The notes beneath the pieces are model-generated. The model saw only the letters and a list, made by a program, of their open reading frames with translations. It made no database searches and was not told the origin of the DNA. The position numbers and the translations under genes were made by a program. Below are positions 18,687-30,953 of a stretch of DNA of 64,000 nucleotides, one piece after another. The stretch's first letter is position 1; each line of letters starts with the position of its first letter. Origin of the DNA: Gnetum montanum (taxonomy: Eukaryota > Streptophyta > Gnetopsida > Gnetales > Gnetaceae); NCBI GenBank assembly GCA_015680685.1, contig MNCI01007802.1:432066-496065 (forward strand). The letters are read 5' to 3'.

Positions 18687-21467
18687 ATGGAACATTTTAG
18701 GCCTTAATGATAGGCTTTGACAGAAGCATGCAAGATCCTTTCTTTCTAATCTAAATATTACTTTAGATTTCGTTCTCCTTCAAGAAATTAAGATTTCAGT
18801 AGACCATTTATGTCTTTCAGCCCATTGGTTTCTCCCTCACTCCTCAATTTTTGCTATGTTCCACGTGAATGGGAAAGGGAGATCTGCCATTATCTTCTCA
18901 ACCTACTAGAAAGATAAAAACATTTAGAGTCATTCTTATTTTGGTCAGAGAGTTTCTTGGGCTACCTTCTCTTCCTCTCATGGTCCTTTCGGTATCTACT
19001 CAACTTATGTCCAAAACGATTCTACAAAACATGCTCTCCTATGGTAGGAACTAGATAATTCTCTTCCTCTAGTACCTTGTCTTTTTTTAGGAGATTATAA
19101 TATGATATAATTCCCTCAAGATAAGCGTAGGGGTTGTTTATTCAACTACCAAATTCTGAGTATTAGGCCTAGTCTACCTCTAAGAAAAAGCTCTACCTAT
19201 TTGAAGGGGTGGATGCCTTTGCTAGTGATTCCCTTCATAGATTTACTTGAAGCAATCACTGTATTCGGCAGGCTCACATTTACAGTAGGTTAAATAGGTG
19301 CTATTCTCCCATCCTTTCTTTCTAGTAAGCCTTCTCCACTACCATGGTTCATCAACATGCCACTTTATCATACCATCTTCCCATCTCTATATCTATCTAG
19401 ATTCATGGTAGCAACCATAGACAAAAATTCCATCTTTTGTAGCTACATAATAATTTTTTCTCTTCCCTTTTCACTTGACTTCTTCTCTCTAACCTTTGGA
19501 ATGCTAAACCTAGGCTCTTAGATTAGGTGGGTTAGATTTAGTGGTGGCATCATGCTTCTTGAAAAGCATAGAACTTTGCTCATTCATATAGTAAGGTAGT
19601 GGCTCCTTAAGCCAAATAAGAGTACAACAACATTCACCTTACTATGAAACATCTAACTAATAGATTAGCTCAAGATCTTTTCAACACTCTTATTCATGAG
19701 AAGTTAGCTAGAGCCCGGTTAGCCTTCCAACATTAGGAAGTGTACAAAGCATAAAGTGCCTTAACTAAAAGTAGACTCACTTGGTTAAATATTCTAGATG
19801 AACATTGTAAAGAGTTTTTGAAGTATCTAAATAGCTCTTCTCACTCAAATTCTTTAGACAAAATCTCCACTCATGGCACTACCATCACTAGCCATAATAG
19901 TATTCTCACATTTCTCAAGAACTATTACGAAACCCTATTTGTAGCTATCTCTCTTGACATCTCATTATTTAAGATTACATCCTCAATTATCTTATCCTTA
20001 TCAATTCTACTATGTTGCAAATTTTAGACACTAATATCACCAAGGAGGAGCTTTATGTGGTTTGTTCCAAGTTGATTCATGTGAAGGCTCACAGTTTTGA
20101 TGGCTTCCCCATTGAATTTTTTCAAAATCATTGGAATCTAGTTGGAAATGACCTTCTTCAAGTTATTAGAGAGGCTATCATTACTAGTTTTATTGGGCCC
20201 AATCTAAATCAAAGGATTATTCATCTCCTTCCTAAGTCTAAGGATCCTAACTGTATCTCTAATCGACATCCCATAACTCTTCTTAACATGGTGTATAAAA
20301 TTTGGGCTAGTGCTTAACTTTATGACTAAAAAGAATTCTTGGCCAAATTATGTCTCCCCTTAGTAAAAAGGATTTGTTCTTGGTAGATCTATTTTAAATA
20401 GTGTAATTATAGCATGGGAAGGTCTCAATTGGGTAGAGGATGATGATCAAGATATTCTCCTAATGAAGCTTGACTATGCTAAGGCCTATGACAACATAAA
20501 GAGGGAATTTATTCTGCAAAGCATGACTAAACTCAATTTTGGTGTTAAGTTCCTACATCTGGTGAAATGTTTATTCTCAAATGCTACTGTAAGAATAGCC
20601 ACTACCTTCAAAATCACCTATTCCTTTCCTATCCATAGGTTAGTGTGGCAAGGATGTCCTCTTGCCCCTTATGTAGTGATCATTGTAGTTAACTTTCTTT
20701 ATCATCAGTTAAACTATGATATTAAAAGTGAAGTCTCACTAGGTTCCATCTCTTTTCACCTCAACATTAGCTTCTTAACATGCATTTTTTTGATGAATCC
20801 TTTTCTCTTATTCAAAACACTGCTACTAATTTACCCTAGCTCTTATCTCGAGTGAAGCAATATTGCTCACTCTTAGGTTCCACTATTAATTGGAACAAAT
20901 ATTTTATCTATAACTTTAGCAATAACTACAATCATGTGACCAACTTTAATTGGAAGCTTCTAGAGGATCAAGACATCATTAAGATTCGGGTAATTCCCTT
21001 CTATTTAGATGTTTTATCTTTGTTCTCTAGGAGCATGTAGTTTATTGAATTCAAAATAAACTCAAAAAATTGAAGACTAAACCCCTCACTGTAGTGGGTA
21101 AGTACCTCATGCGTAAGTCTATATGTGTGTCTAGCCATGTGTATTACTCTTTGTGTTGAGATCCCTTCCAAGTTTCTTATTAGAAGCTTGAATGATTATT
21201 TCATGACTTCATGTGGCCTTCTAAAGACTCTCAGAAAGGCTTCCACCATGTCACCTGAAATATTTTTACTCTTCCTAAGAGTAAGGGCAGCGTAGATCTT
21301 TTGAACTTGTTCAAGCAGGGGATAACCTTAGTTGCCAAGTGGTTGGTATAGCATCTAGATGCCTTAGACATCATTGGGACTCTCCTCCAATTAAGGCTTC
21401 AACAAGTGTTTTCCAAAAATAATCCCTTCTAGAAAGGAACCCATTTCGTTAACTGGATCCTTTTCCC
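18687..21467 (+). pseudogene. LINE-A ORF2 (endonuclease-reverse transcriptase)
   Basis: ORF2 nicks target DNA and copies the element RNA at the nick. The start MEHFRPNDRL fits the family's WNxRGLN motif. LQEIKIS follows at about 18,779, then the decayed endonuclease up to DYNMIEFPQDK. The RT domain runs through KEELYVVCSKL (20,040), AHSFDGFPIEFFQ, SNRHPITLLNMVYKIWA (20,250-20,310), MKLDYAKAYDNI (20,463, the first catalytic aspartate region) and VWQGCPLAPY (20,646). The box that should hold the (F/Y)ADD catalytic pair reads MHFF-DE near 20,780, so it is damaged. Thumb-region residues continue to FVNWILFP at 21,455. Many frameshifts and stops interrupt it. There is no C-terminal zinc domain because the element is truncated. 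Confidence 0.88.
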
Positions 21468-23038
21468 CCATACTATAAACTTTTGTTGATCAAGATTTCT
21501 TCTTTATGAACCCTGAATGCTAAATTTTTGAAAACTCTATATCACTCATGGCCATAATCCTTTACACAAGCTTTACATCTTTCAGACATTCCATTTAACT
21601 CATTTTTTCCAAGAAAAATAAATTTAAAATTTAAACTTTTTAATGGCGATGTCATAGTTACGATTTCATGTCTATAATGTTGCTTATATAAAAATAGTAT
21701 ATATATGTGTAAGAGTTAGTGAAATTTTTCATTTCATTCATTTCTAGCAAGAGACGTTTTTGTAGTTTTTTCCTGAACCCTCTTACACACTAGCTTCCAA
21801 ATGCCATAACTTCACCCTCGTAGCTCCGATATTCAAAATCCTTCAATCTTATTAATTCCAAAGCTTTCAACTTAGTTATTGGGGGATGCATTATGTGATC
21901 TAGGTGAACAAAAATTTGAAAATTTGAGCTACAAATTCCTAATATGTGGAAGATATTATAAAGGGTAATTACAATGACATAATAAGAACCTTAAAGTTAA
22001 TCAAACAAACAAAGGCTAGAAAGATTCAGATAATACTTCTAATACAACATATCAACTATTTTAGGCCATAATAAGTAAGGAAAATGATAGAAGGTCATAA
22101 GTAACTAAAAGATATAACACCTAAGGGGTTCCTTTTTTGAAAATTTTTCTAACTTTGTTGTCATAATAAGATAAGAACTTGATCTAACCAAGGATATGAG
22201 CAAGGTAAAGAACTATTAAGAATTGATAGGAAAACCCTAATAATTTCAAATCTTTGTTGATTGCAAATGGCCCTAAAGAGGATACTGAAAGGAGAACATT
22301 CATAATACAGGAGCAAAAGAGCAAGAGGTAGTGGGAAAGATCAAGTGGGGGAACAAACCCCACAAGAATAACATGCAAAGGAGAAGGCTCAATCATACAA
22401 CATTCATCAAGAAACTCCTACTACATGGCATTTAGCCCAAGCAGAGGGAAAAATTTTGCAAGAGCAAATAAGGATGGTATCTCATGCTATCACTAGATTA
22501 CCTCCAAGCCATCCAAGAAGATTGATCATGTTCATGATCATTATGGAACTGAATTTTGGTCCCTTTACGGAATTTTCTCTAGAAGAAGAGAAGACACAAC
22601 ATCAAGCATCTCCATTATGGCCCATATGAACTAACATTCATGAATGAAACTTACGAGAAACCTACCAATTCTAGCAAAACAAATAGGCTGATGCTACAGT
22701 GAAGCTTAAAGGAGTCTCTATGTAATACTTAGTAGAGAGGACATATGGAAAAAGAAGATAGGGATAGAGAAGAAGAAAATTTCTAGAAGATTGAAAACAA
22801 AGGCAAGATGCCGATGGAAGAGCCTCCATCACCCAAAATATAAACTAGATCAAGCCACTTCAAATTTTATTTTATTTTAATCATGTAACTACGCCATTTT
22901 TGTACACACCACTATGGCACTAAGAATTAGTCAACAGTTAGCGTCAGTCAATAATCCCATCATTGCCAATTTTTTATAAAGCAATCTCGATCCTATCCTT
23001 TTAACTCAAGGATGAATTTTTATTTAGTTGTGGGGGTA
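21468..23038. repeat. Alpha block of sub-unit A, ends in polypurine-like tract
   Basis: The full-length alpha has its first 65 bp shared with 10,680-10,745 and the rest with 163-1,045. The last bases read AGTTGTGGGGGTA directly before the LTR start TGATAAAG. A short G-rich tract at that place is what the polypurine tract of an LTR element looks like, so alpha is read as the 3' non-coding interior of the Ty3/gypsy-like element. The minus-strand ORF at 22,184-22,396 is conserved at 56,136-56,339 but has no recognisable domain. Confidence 0.65.
23025..23038 (+). other. Polypurine-tract-like G run before LTR-e
   Basis: TTGTGGGGGTA precedes TGATAAAG. In LTR elements the plus-strand primer lies immediately 5' of the 3' LTR. 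The tract is deleted in copy 2 (near 56,961). Confidence 0.5.
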
Positions 23039-24005
23039 TGATAAAGTATCACCTGGCTACATTAATGCAGCCATGTTGAGGTAGATTCCTTGATGCATAA
23101 CATTGTATTTGTTTAATAAAGTTAATTTTTATCCACCAACGATATCATAACTATCATATAATATCTACAATGTCATTTATTCAATATCGTAGCGCAGGCT
23201 ACTTCATCATAGATCCAATATTGTGGGAAATTTGTAGCCTATAATTATAACACTTGGATGCACAAATCTAGGGAAGTTTCATTCCATCCTTAAGTAGATT
23301 CTTGTAGTTTCATTTCAGAGTTTTAGTGATAGAGTGAATGCACATGGTATGTTGTTGAGCAGTTGTATAAAATCTTTATTCAGTTGAACTGTACTTGGGC
23401 ACAGTTCATGTTCGGAAATAAAGATCAAGATTATTTTTCATCATTACAACATCCACTTAGTTTTACTATTTTAGTTAGCATAATTTTTACTATTTTCTTA
23501 GTTTAATCATTTTCATTTCCAAGTACTTTTCTTTCTTGTTCATTAGTAAAGAGAAATGAGTATGACTCATTTTGAGCATTTAAGCATAATTGTTTGGTAA
23601 TCCCATAGTGTTATTTCTTGGTTCGCCTAGTAGCATAACACTTGGTAACCCAGTAATGCCTACATAAGTGCAAGATGTGCATGGTAAGCTAGGACCAAAT
23701 GCTCATCACTCTAGGCTAGGGTAGATTCACATTACCATTATTACATAGCCTTAGGACTATATTTCATTCTCCACTATGTTTATCGCTAGGAGTAAAATGG
23801 GCCTAACAACATCAATTATCATATGCCTCATGTTGAACTAAACGATATGTGACAAAGCTACCACTAGTCCAAGTGGGAAGATAATGTCTTGTGATTAATG
23901 GTTAATGATATAGATGCCATAACTAGTCCCATCTATGAAACTGAACCAGATCATTCTTGAATGCTTGTGATTCATATGGATGGATGTAGGAATACCTGTT
24001 GCTCA
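23039..24005 (+). mobile_element. LTR-e, the most complete LTR (967 bp)
   Basis: TGATAAAGTATCACC...CTCA, bounded by a polypurine-like tract on the left and a PBS four bases to the right. Conserved blocks include TTTTATCCACCAACGATATC (23,116), ATAATTATAACACTTGG at the promoter position, TGTTTGGTAATCC (about 23,591) and CTAGGACCAAATGCTC. LTR-c is its closest plus-strand relative. Confidence 0.75.
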
Positions 24006-24009
24006 TCAT

Positions 24010-24027
24010 TGGTGTTGTTGCTAGCGA
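24010..24027 (+). other. tRNA-Asp-type primer-binding site of LTR-e
   Basis: TGGTGTTGTTGCTAGCGA retains the framework of the tRNA-Asp complement, mostly with C-to-T changes. The match is weaker than in the minus-strand sites. Confidence 0.5.
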
Positions 24028-24144
24028 TGGTGCTAGCTATATAGATTAGTTATATCATAAATGATCATTGTTAAGGTATTAACGATTTATTTTTTAGAAA
24101 ATATTAGCTCACACATGATAAAACCATGTCTCCTTCACATAAGA

Positions 24145-24348
24145 TTAATAATGCATCATATGAATATCTCTCCACCATAGTTTTCCATCTTGGTAAAAGA
24201 TGAAGGGAAAGTCAGGATAATAAGGATCCTTATGAGCATATGAAATCCTTGCTTGCATTGGCATACTCCAATCTCCTTCATCACTTTCTTTGTCATTGCC
24301 TCTTTTTGATTCTTTGGTAGGTGGGGATTTTTCTTTGGTTGAAGCCAT
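24145..24348 (-). pseudogene. gag N-terminal remnant (LTR-f element)
   Basis: 67 codons, MASTKEKSPPTKESKRG...ISYAHKDPYYPDFPF, the B-type version of the fragment at 11,815-12,018. The opposing plus-strand gag start lies at about 24,126, and the two meet head to head. Confidence 0.5.
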
Positions 24349-24470
24349 GTTGTGATTTTCATAAATTTTGGTTAAGTGTGCTTAATTGTTTAGAATGATT
24401 AAAAACTTAGAGATTCCAGTTTCTGATACAACAAACTTTGTAAAATCAATTACTCAGCATACATTGACAC

Positions 24471-24490
24471 ATCCTCGGTAATGACACCAA
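24471..24490 (-). other. tRNA-Asp-type primer-binding site of LTR-f
   Basis: On the minus strand TTGGTGTCATTACCGAGGAT: all five mismatches to the tRNA-Asp complement are transitions. It is among the best preserved PBS copies in the window. Confidence 0.8.
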
Positions 24491-24493
24491 TGA

Positions 24494-25355
24494 TGAGTGA
24501 TGAGACAATCCAATAGTCAACCATACAATTCACAAGTGTCCATGCATGACTCAATTTTAACCCATGGATGAAGCAATGTTAATATGCTAGCAATTGGTTT
24601 AAGTCCATGACCATTGTCTTCCCACATGGAGCTAGTGAAGTCTATGTGTATGGTTTAGCTTGCCATGAGGTATATGATATCTGATGTTGTTCAGCCATCA
24701 TTACTCCTAGTAGTCATGGTGGAAATGAAAATGAATTCTAAATCTAAGTGAAATAAGTAAACAAATCTACCTAGCCTATGGAGATGAGCATCTATTCTTG
24801 ATCTTTCACACACACCTTGGGCTTTATGTAACCACTATTGGGATACCAACTGTTACACTACTAGGCATACCAAGCAATTACACTTAAGTGCTTGAGACTA
24901 GCTGTACTCATTTTGTTTACTAATAACAGTAATAGTAAAGTACATAGAAAAGTAAAACATTAACTAAGAATACAATAAAAATTATGCTAAGAGAAAATAG
25001 TAATAGGGAAATGCTACACTGGTGAAAAATAGATCGATATTTATTTTTGGTTAAACTTGTGCCCAAGTACAAAATGTGCAAACAAAAATTCCATTCACTA
25101 TCACACACAACATTGTGGCATTCACACTTCTAATCGCTAAGTATAAATTCAAGAAATGAAACTACAAGAGTTCTATTACTATTGGAGTCAAAAATTATCA
25201 GATTGTGTGCCTAAGTGTTATATTTATAGGGCTGCACACATCCTAAGACATCATATCAATAATGATGTATGATGCTAAGTGATATCAGAACCACAACATC
25301 ATTGATACAACATTGTTGATTTGATGTTGTAATGCCTCAAAATTTGACTTTATCA
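24494..25355 (-). mobile_element. LTR-f, minus strand
   Basis: On the minus strand it starts TGATAAAGTCAAATTTTGAGG, has CCTATAAATATAACACTTAGG (plus about 25,211-25,230) and ends CTCA next to the PBS. The pair LTR-e/LTR-f is an inverted repeat with about 490 bp between the LTRs. Confidence 0.75.
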
Positions 25356-25365
25356 AGTGTGTTGT

Positions 25366-25503
25366 TGAAACCTTGAAATAATTATAATATAGGTACACCT
25401 TAAAATACATAGTTAAATTAGAACTTTATAAGTGAGCATTACCTACTAGAACCAAATCCATTACTTTATAATTAAGGGTCTTACCACTAGGCTAACACCT
25501 CAT
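25366..25503 (-). mobile_element. SINE, minus strand, sub-unit B
   Basis: A box TTAGCCTAGTGGTAAGA, B-box-like GGATTTGGTTCTAGTAGG and tail GGTGTACCTATATTATAAT on the minus strand. It is about 10 bp shorter than the A-type copy, between the A and B boxes. Confidence 0.7.
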
Positions 25504-26505
25504 TGTTAAACCAAAAATTATTTAGCTATAGGTAACCTTAAACATATAGGAAACACAATATTTTCATACAATTTAAACAAAATGTTATAGTTTCAAATTA
25601 ACATACCCCCTAGAATCAAACCTATATGAGAACCTACTATAAAATGGCATTCGCTCGTCCAAGGACTCATCTTTAGACTTGTTTAAAAAAAAATTCCTAC
25701 ACATATAAAACTTGATTCTTCCCAACTTATAGACTAGAAACTAAATTTAGGTATCTAAAGGTATCATTATATTTTTCTATAATTTTTGTAATATATCATG
25801 TTGATTATATGTCTTAGAATGTACACATATGTCTTACACTGTTGACTGATTTCTTGAAACTGCTTAAGGGAAAGCATATTTTTAAAATTAAAAAAAATTA
25901 TATCATTATGTTTTAAAGTGTAAAAAAGGAAAGACAAAAAAGGAGGAGAAAAGAATAATACAAGTAAAACTACTAACATGACCATATTTTAGTACATCTC
26001 AAACTTGGTAAAGCATTGCATTCAACAATGGAGGTGCTTTTATTTTGATCACAATTAATTTATAATAATTTTATATAACTTCTTCTAAATTTAAGGCCAC
26101 CACAACTCCAAGAAATATATTTTTACACCGGATCCCATTGGAAGAAAACGTGGTTGATCTTTCTTAGCTGCTAGCTAACATCAACCAAATCAAGACATTT
26201 TAAAACTTGCATATGAGTGTTTATTTGTATGAAAAGACATGGTTGAGATAATGAATTCTTACAAATTCTATATTAAAACCAAAAAAAATTGAAAAAATTG
26301 ATATTTGAAACAAAGAAATATGATAAAATATTTGGGGCAAAATTTGACAATGGGAAACGATTGTGACATATTTCTGAAACAAATAAATGCCAAAGTACAT
26401 AGAGATCCAACAAAATTCAAAATCCCCATAGTGGATCCTTAAAAAGAATTTAAAGTTTCTACACCAAACCAAAATTTGAAATTCTTATATAGAAACAAGA
26501 GTCTA
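25504..26505. other. 3' flank of Miro copy B
   Basis: The counterpart of 13,181-14,213. It carries only one unit of the 31-bp motif that is doubled in the other three copies. No gene was seen. Confidence 0.5.
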
Positions 26506-28535
26506 TCATAACCACAATAATTTCTTAGCACAAACGTTGGGACACTTGAATGGCCTTTCAATTTTTCCATACAATCCAACATTGACAGATTCTAGATTAG
26601 GCACTTCTACTGCTTCACATTCAAGGTAAGTAACTACACCTATAGCTACAACTACAATTGCAACACCAAGACACACACAAGTTACAGTTTTCTTCACAAA
26701 TTTAGATTTTTGTTGCATGTTTCTTTTCATAGTTTCTATCTGTGGAATACTGTCCCTTGTATTTTCAACTATTTCAATCATCATTCTGAACAAATTTTCA
26801 ATGTTCCCATGCTTACTACTACATGCAACAGGGCCAATAATTTCCAAATCCTAACCCATTTTCTTTGCTTCTAAGAATGCATTTGGGTCACAACCTAGTT
26901 TATTATTTGTTGCAACAATCATGGAGGGAAAATTGAACCTAGTATTTTCTATAGTTGCAGTAATTAGAGACAATAATTTTGCAATTTCCTTCCATGAGTC
27001 TGTATCAAAACTATCATAAACAAACACACCCACATCATAGGAATTCAAAAATTTTAGATCCTATAGCAAAATATCCAATTCATTTCCTGGAATCTTCCAC
27101 AGAACTAGAAATTTTTCAGTCCTATCATCGATGTTAAACATGTTTGTGTGATACGACTATGGTTTTTTCTCCTTGAATGGGCTACAACTTAGAGAATTGA
27201 GAAAGGCAGATTTGCTAGAGCCTGCTAATCCAAAAACAAAGCACTAAAATGCATTTCTCTCAGAACTATTTCTCTTAATATCAATGCTTCTACTTCGATT
27301 GATGCAAAATATTATTGCAGGATCCACAGGATACCCAATATAGGTAAACCATTTCAAGCTTTTCATAGCATCAACCAAAATCATAAGCTATCATTTATGA
27401 ACAAATTCATCCATAGAGACAGTTCCAGAGCAATCCTTAGAGTCCATGAAAACTTTCTCTTCCCAAGGATTGCATAGTGATGTGGAGAAAAAATTCTAGA
27501 GTTCATTCCAACACAGGGATCCATCACCATCCAAAGAAAAATATACAAAAGCACACATCAAAAATCCTAAACCCTCATTAGAGAGCTCCATGTTCTGATC
27601 AGGTCTCCATTTGAACAAACTCCACTGAAATGTCTCATCCCTGAGCTCAAGATCATCACCATAACCAAACCTTCTAAGAACAGTCCAAACAAATTCCACT
27701 TTTTAGTCTTTAGAAAAATAGAGTGCAAAATCATAAACCCTGCAATAGACAAACCATGATCATTATACTCTACTGCAAGTCTCTACAAAATCATTTTCCA
27801 AGCTCTTGAAACATTCTTGGGCTGTAGAGAAACCCCAAAATAGGTGAGCTAAAACATCCCTAATTCTTCATTGTTGAGCACTCCATTTACATCCATATCA
27901 TAGATGTTAATAATCGTCCTCAAATCTCTAGCACAAAAAGGCCTGAAGCTTTGAATTTCGTGGTCAAAAGTTGGAAAAACTAGAAATTGAACCATGCTTT
28001 GAATAGAGCAGTGTAGGCTCCAGACTTGAGCAAGATTTGTCACAGAGCATCTAATGTAGGCCTAGATTTTAGGGTAATCCGCCAACAGAGCATAGGTGAG
28101 CTCAGCGAAGAGTCAAGATTCTTTGGGACTACTCGAATTTGAATCTAACTTGTAATAGACTAACATCACCAGAGCTTTGAGCTTTAAGGGAAAATCGGGA
28201 AAGAAACTAAGATTTAAGATATTCGGAGTCATTGGTTGTGTAGGTAAGAAGGTTTCTGTTTGCTTGTCAAAGCTTTTGTTCAGGAATTGAAGATGAGGAT
28301 GTGTTGATCAAGATTCAAGGGAATTCTATTGATACATAGTTTTGTAAGGAAAAATAGGCAAGAAATTACAGTCAGGGTAGTACTCAAGGAATTTTTAGTG
28401 GGGGAGAGGATGAAAAGGAATATTTTGTTGCTCTTGCTACTATAATCATTGAGGCAACTTGTATGAGGCTGGATTTTCTGATGTTGCTACCTTCTATGAA
28501 AACCATGACTACATTTTTTGAAATTATGTCTACCA
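26506..28535 (-). pseudogene. MIRO: Miro processed pseudogene, copy B
   Basis: This has the same full-length layout as the A copy. P-loop 1 reads EGSNIRKSSL, with Gly lost. EF-hand 1 reads DMDVNGVLNNEE (about 27,870), with the fifth-position Asp changed to Asn, and EF-hand 2 reads SLDGDGSLCWNE (first Asp lost). The shared stop is at 27,244-27,246, followed by P-loop 2 GLAGSSKSAFLNSL, again Ser where Gly is required. FVYDSFDTDSWKEIA stands at about 27,000. The C-terminal 113 codons (26,506-26,847) are still open and include the tail-anchor TCVCLGVAIVVVAIGVVTY and end KKLLWL-stop. This copy lacks the 25-bp tail duplication, so it shows the better-preserved C terminus. It is non-functional. Confidence 0.9.
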
Positions 28536-29246
28536 TTATTATGGTAATTTTCTTCAAAGTTGTAGGTGGTAATTTTCTTCAAAGTTGTAGGTGGGTATGG
28601 ATTCTATCTATGTTCAATAGGATTCTTATGGAAATTGAAAACTCTATTATTCTTATGGAATTTGAGGACTGTATAAACACCTTTTTAGGTGGAGGTGTAA
28701 GAATAAATGTTCCACTTTTCATAGGTATTGGTTAATTAAAGACCTTATAATAGTTATTAATTATGGTGGTTTAACACTAATTATGAAGCATCAATGCTTC
28801 AATGATGAAGGGAAGCACTAATGCCACTCCAATCAAGGTTATCGTGTCCATAAATATGATTTTTCTATGCCATCAAGGCAAAAAATTGAATTAGATGCAA
28901 ATAAGATCTAATTAAGAATATTATAATATGTAATTGGTTGAATGTAAATCTTATTTTTTGTTTGTAGTCTCAATTTAGTTTTCTAATTAAGAATATTGAT
29001 TTTAACAAAGAAAGACAACTACGAAAATCAAATGATATAGAAATAGATTTTGTATGTTTAATACGACCAAGAAGATTAATAATCCCTTCCTCAACTTTCT
29101 GAAAAAGCAATGAAAAGGTAAATAACTCTACAAAAAATGGAACTTTAAATTATTCTTCATATTAGACTTGAAACTCATTATGAAATGTTGCCAATCATTT
29201 TACACCTAAAGAAACTTACAGACTTTTGATAACCTATCATTTTTGA
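28536..29246. other. 5' flank of Miro copy B
   Basis: This contains a direct repeat of about 23 bp (GGTAATTTTCTTCAAAGTTGT) at 28,550-28,590, found only in B-type copies. It is otherwise like 16,246-16,965. The plus-strand ORF 28,463-28,735 is antisense to Miro and its flank. Confidence 0.5.
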
Positions 29247-29841
29247 CACAATAGGACCATTGTGTTGTCCTTTGCCCTATTGTTCTCTATTGTGCAGGAG
29301 GCTACACTATAGTTTTGGGCCCTCAAGGTCCATGTGGGCTACTTTGAGATGCATCAACACTACTGTTCTTAGTGTTTTGTTGCATTTTGAATTCTTGTGG
29401 GCTACTATGCTGCACTGCGCTCTTGGTCTTCATGGGTTGTTATGTTGTACTATGCTCTGGTAATCACTCGGTAGTGGTTGCAATGGTCGATAGGGTTTGT
29501 GTTGCTGTGTTGTTCTTGCTAGTTGGGTGATGGCACCCAATGCTAGTACTACTACTTGCTAGGTGGTGGTAGTTGTGGCTATGTTGGTGGTGGTAGTGGC
29601 TAAGGGTTTCTTCTATAGTTGTTGTCACTGTAGCCACTGCTATGCTTACCTCGTTAGTTGGCACTATGGCTAGAGGTGTTGTTCTGAGCCATTGTCATGT
29701 ACTTTAGCATTGTAGTCAATGGATGGATTCAAGCATTGCATGTTGTTCTATGTTATGGGGGTGGAGTAGTGATGTTCACTCAGTTCATGGTAGTTTGTGA
29801 TCTTGCAAAAGCTATGGGGGTAGTTTCATGTTATTTTTGCA

Positions 29842-30880
29842 ATGGCAATTTTATTTGATTTTTGTTTTCATTTATCTAATTTTTTTCTCCATCATGGAAG
29901 TTATTCTAAGTTAAATATATTTCCTTCAACTAAATGATATTTTTGATGTAGTTTATAAATATTTTGCAATGTGCTTTATTTTTATTCAAAAGTTGAGGTT
30001 TCTACCAAGGTCTCTGAGCATTAACATGCAAATCCAAAGCTTGGTTCAACCCTAGGGAATTCAAGCTTCTCATGTCTATTATTATGCTCGGAACTTTATT
30101 TTGGTAAAACTATCTAAGAACTCTTAGGTTGAGAAGGCTCTGTCCCTTAAAAGTTTTCCAACCCAGAAGGAAACTCTAATTATGTGTGCCTAGAGATTTT
30201 ACTTTAATGTTAATGACCTAACATACGACATAATTCCCTATTATGTGGAATTTCCAAATCTTCTACTCATTTTCTCGTTTTTAGAGAGGGATATTGTGAG
30301 TACCCTTGGTGCAATTATTTTTGACCATAGCATTATCATTAATGAGACTCACCTTTGCTGCTATTATATCAAACTTGATATAGCTCTTAGGAAGACCTTG
30401 TTAACTCTCATAGTTGGTGGAAAACTCTTCACCTAGAAAATTAATTATTTTTATCTTCCAAACTCATCTAGCTACTAGCATTGTGTTGAGCATCATATCT
30501 TGGTTTTCCGTTCTTAGCTAAGAAAAAATTAATCCATCCTATTTCAAAAAATATGGTCCCCAAACACACCATCTCATAGACCATCAAAATCCTTTAGGTT
30601 CAAAACCTTCTCTAAAGTAGCTACAAAGTCTTCCTCTTTGTTTGGCCTCTCCAAGGTACAAGCACCACAATTGGATGCACACACCTCAACACATGTCATC
30701 CCCTGAAAGTCCTTCAAGGACTCCATCTTGGGTTAGGAGTTTGTGATGGGAAATGGAAGAAAACAAGTCAAATTTTCCTCGTCTATAACTCCATCCTTCA
30801 CTTCCTCCCCACTGAATACTTCCATGGCCTCTGTCACTACAAAAAATTCCTTGGCCATTCTTTCATAAACAATGGAAGTT
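29842..30880 (+). pseudogene. LINE-B ORF1 (DUF4283-like)
   Basis: It starts MAILFDF, soon frameshifted near 29,920. The best part is EFPNLLLIFSFLERDIVSTLG (30,248 onward) with YCYIKLDIALRKTLLTLIVGGKLFT. The zinc-knuckle region around 30,480 is decayed. An antisense ORF at 30,733-30,924 is not considered real. Confidence 0.65.
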
Positions 30881-30953
30881 GATATTTTGACTTTCAAACC
30901 TTCTATTGACCATTTATTCGACATGCCCTCTGCTTCCCTATGAACCCCCTATC

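Larger units (their letters stand above)
16966..21467 (+). mobile_element. LINE-A: L1-type LINE, 3'-truncated
   Basis: G/T-rich presumed 5' UTR (16,966-17,570), ORF1 (17,571-18,601), ORF2 (18,687-21,467). The element stops abruptly at TTTTCCC before CCATACTATAAAC, where alpha begins. The zf-RVT part and 3' UTR seen in LINE-S are missing. Because alpha's first bases at 10,680 have a different, non-LINE neighbour, this is a rearrangement junction rather than a natural LINE end. The 5' limit is inferred. Confidence 0.85.
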
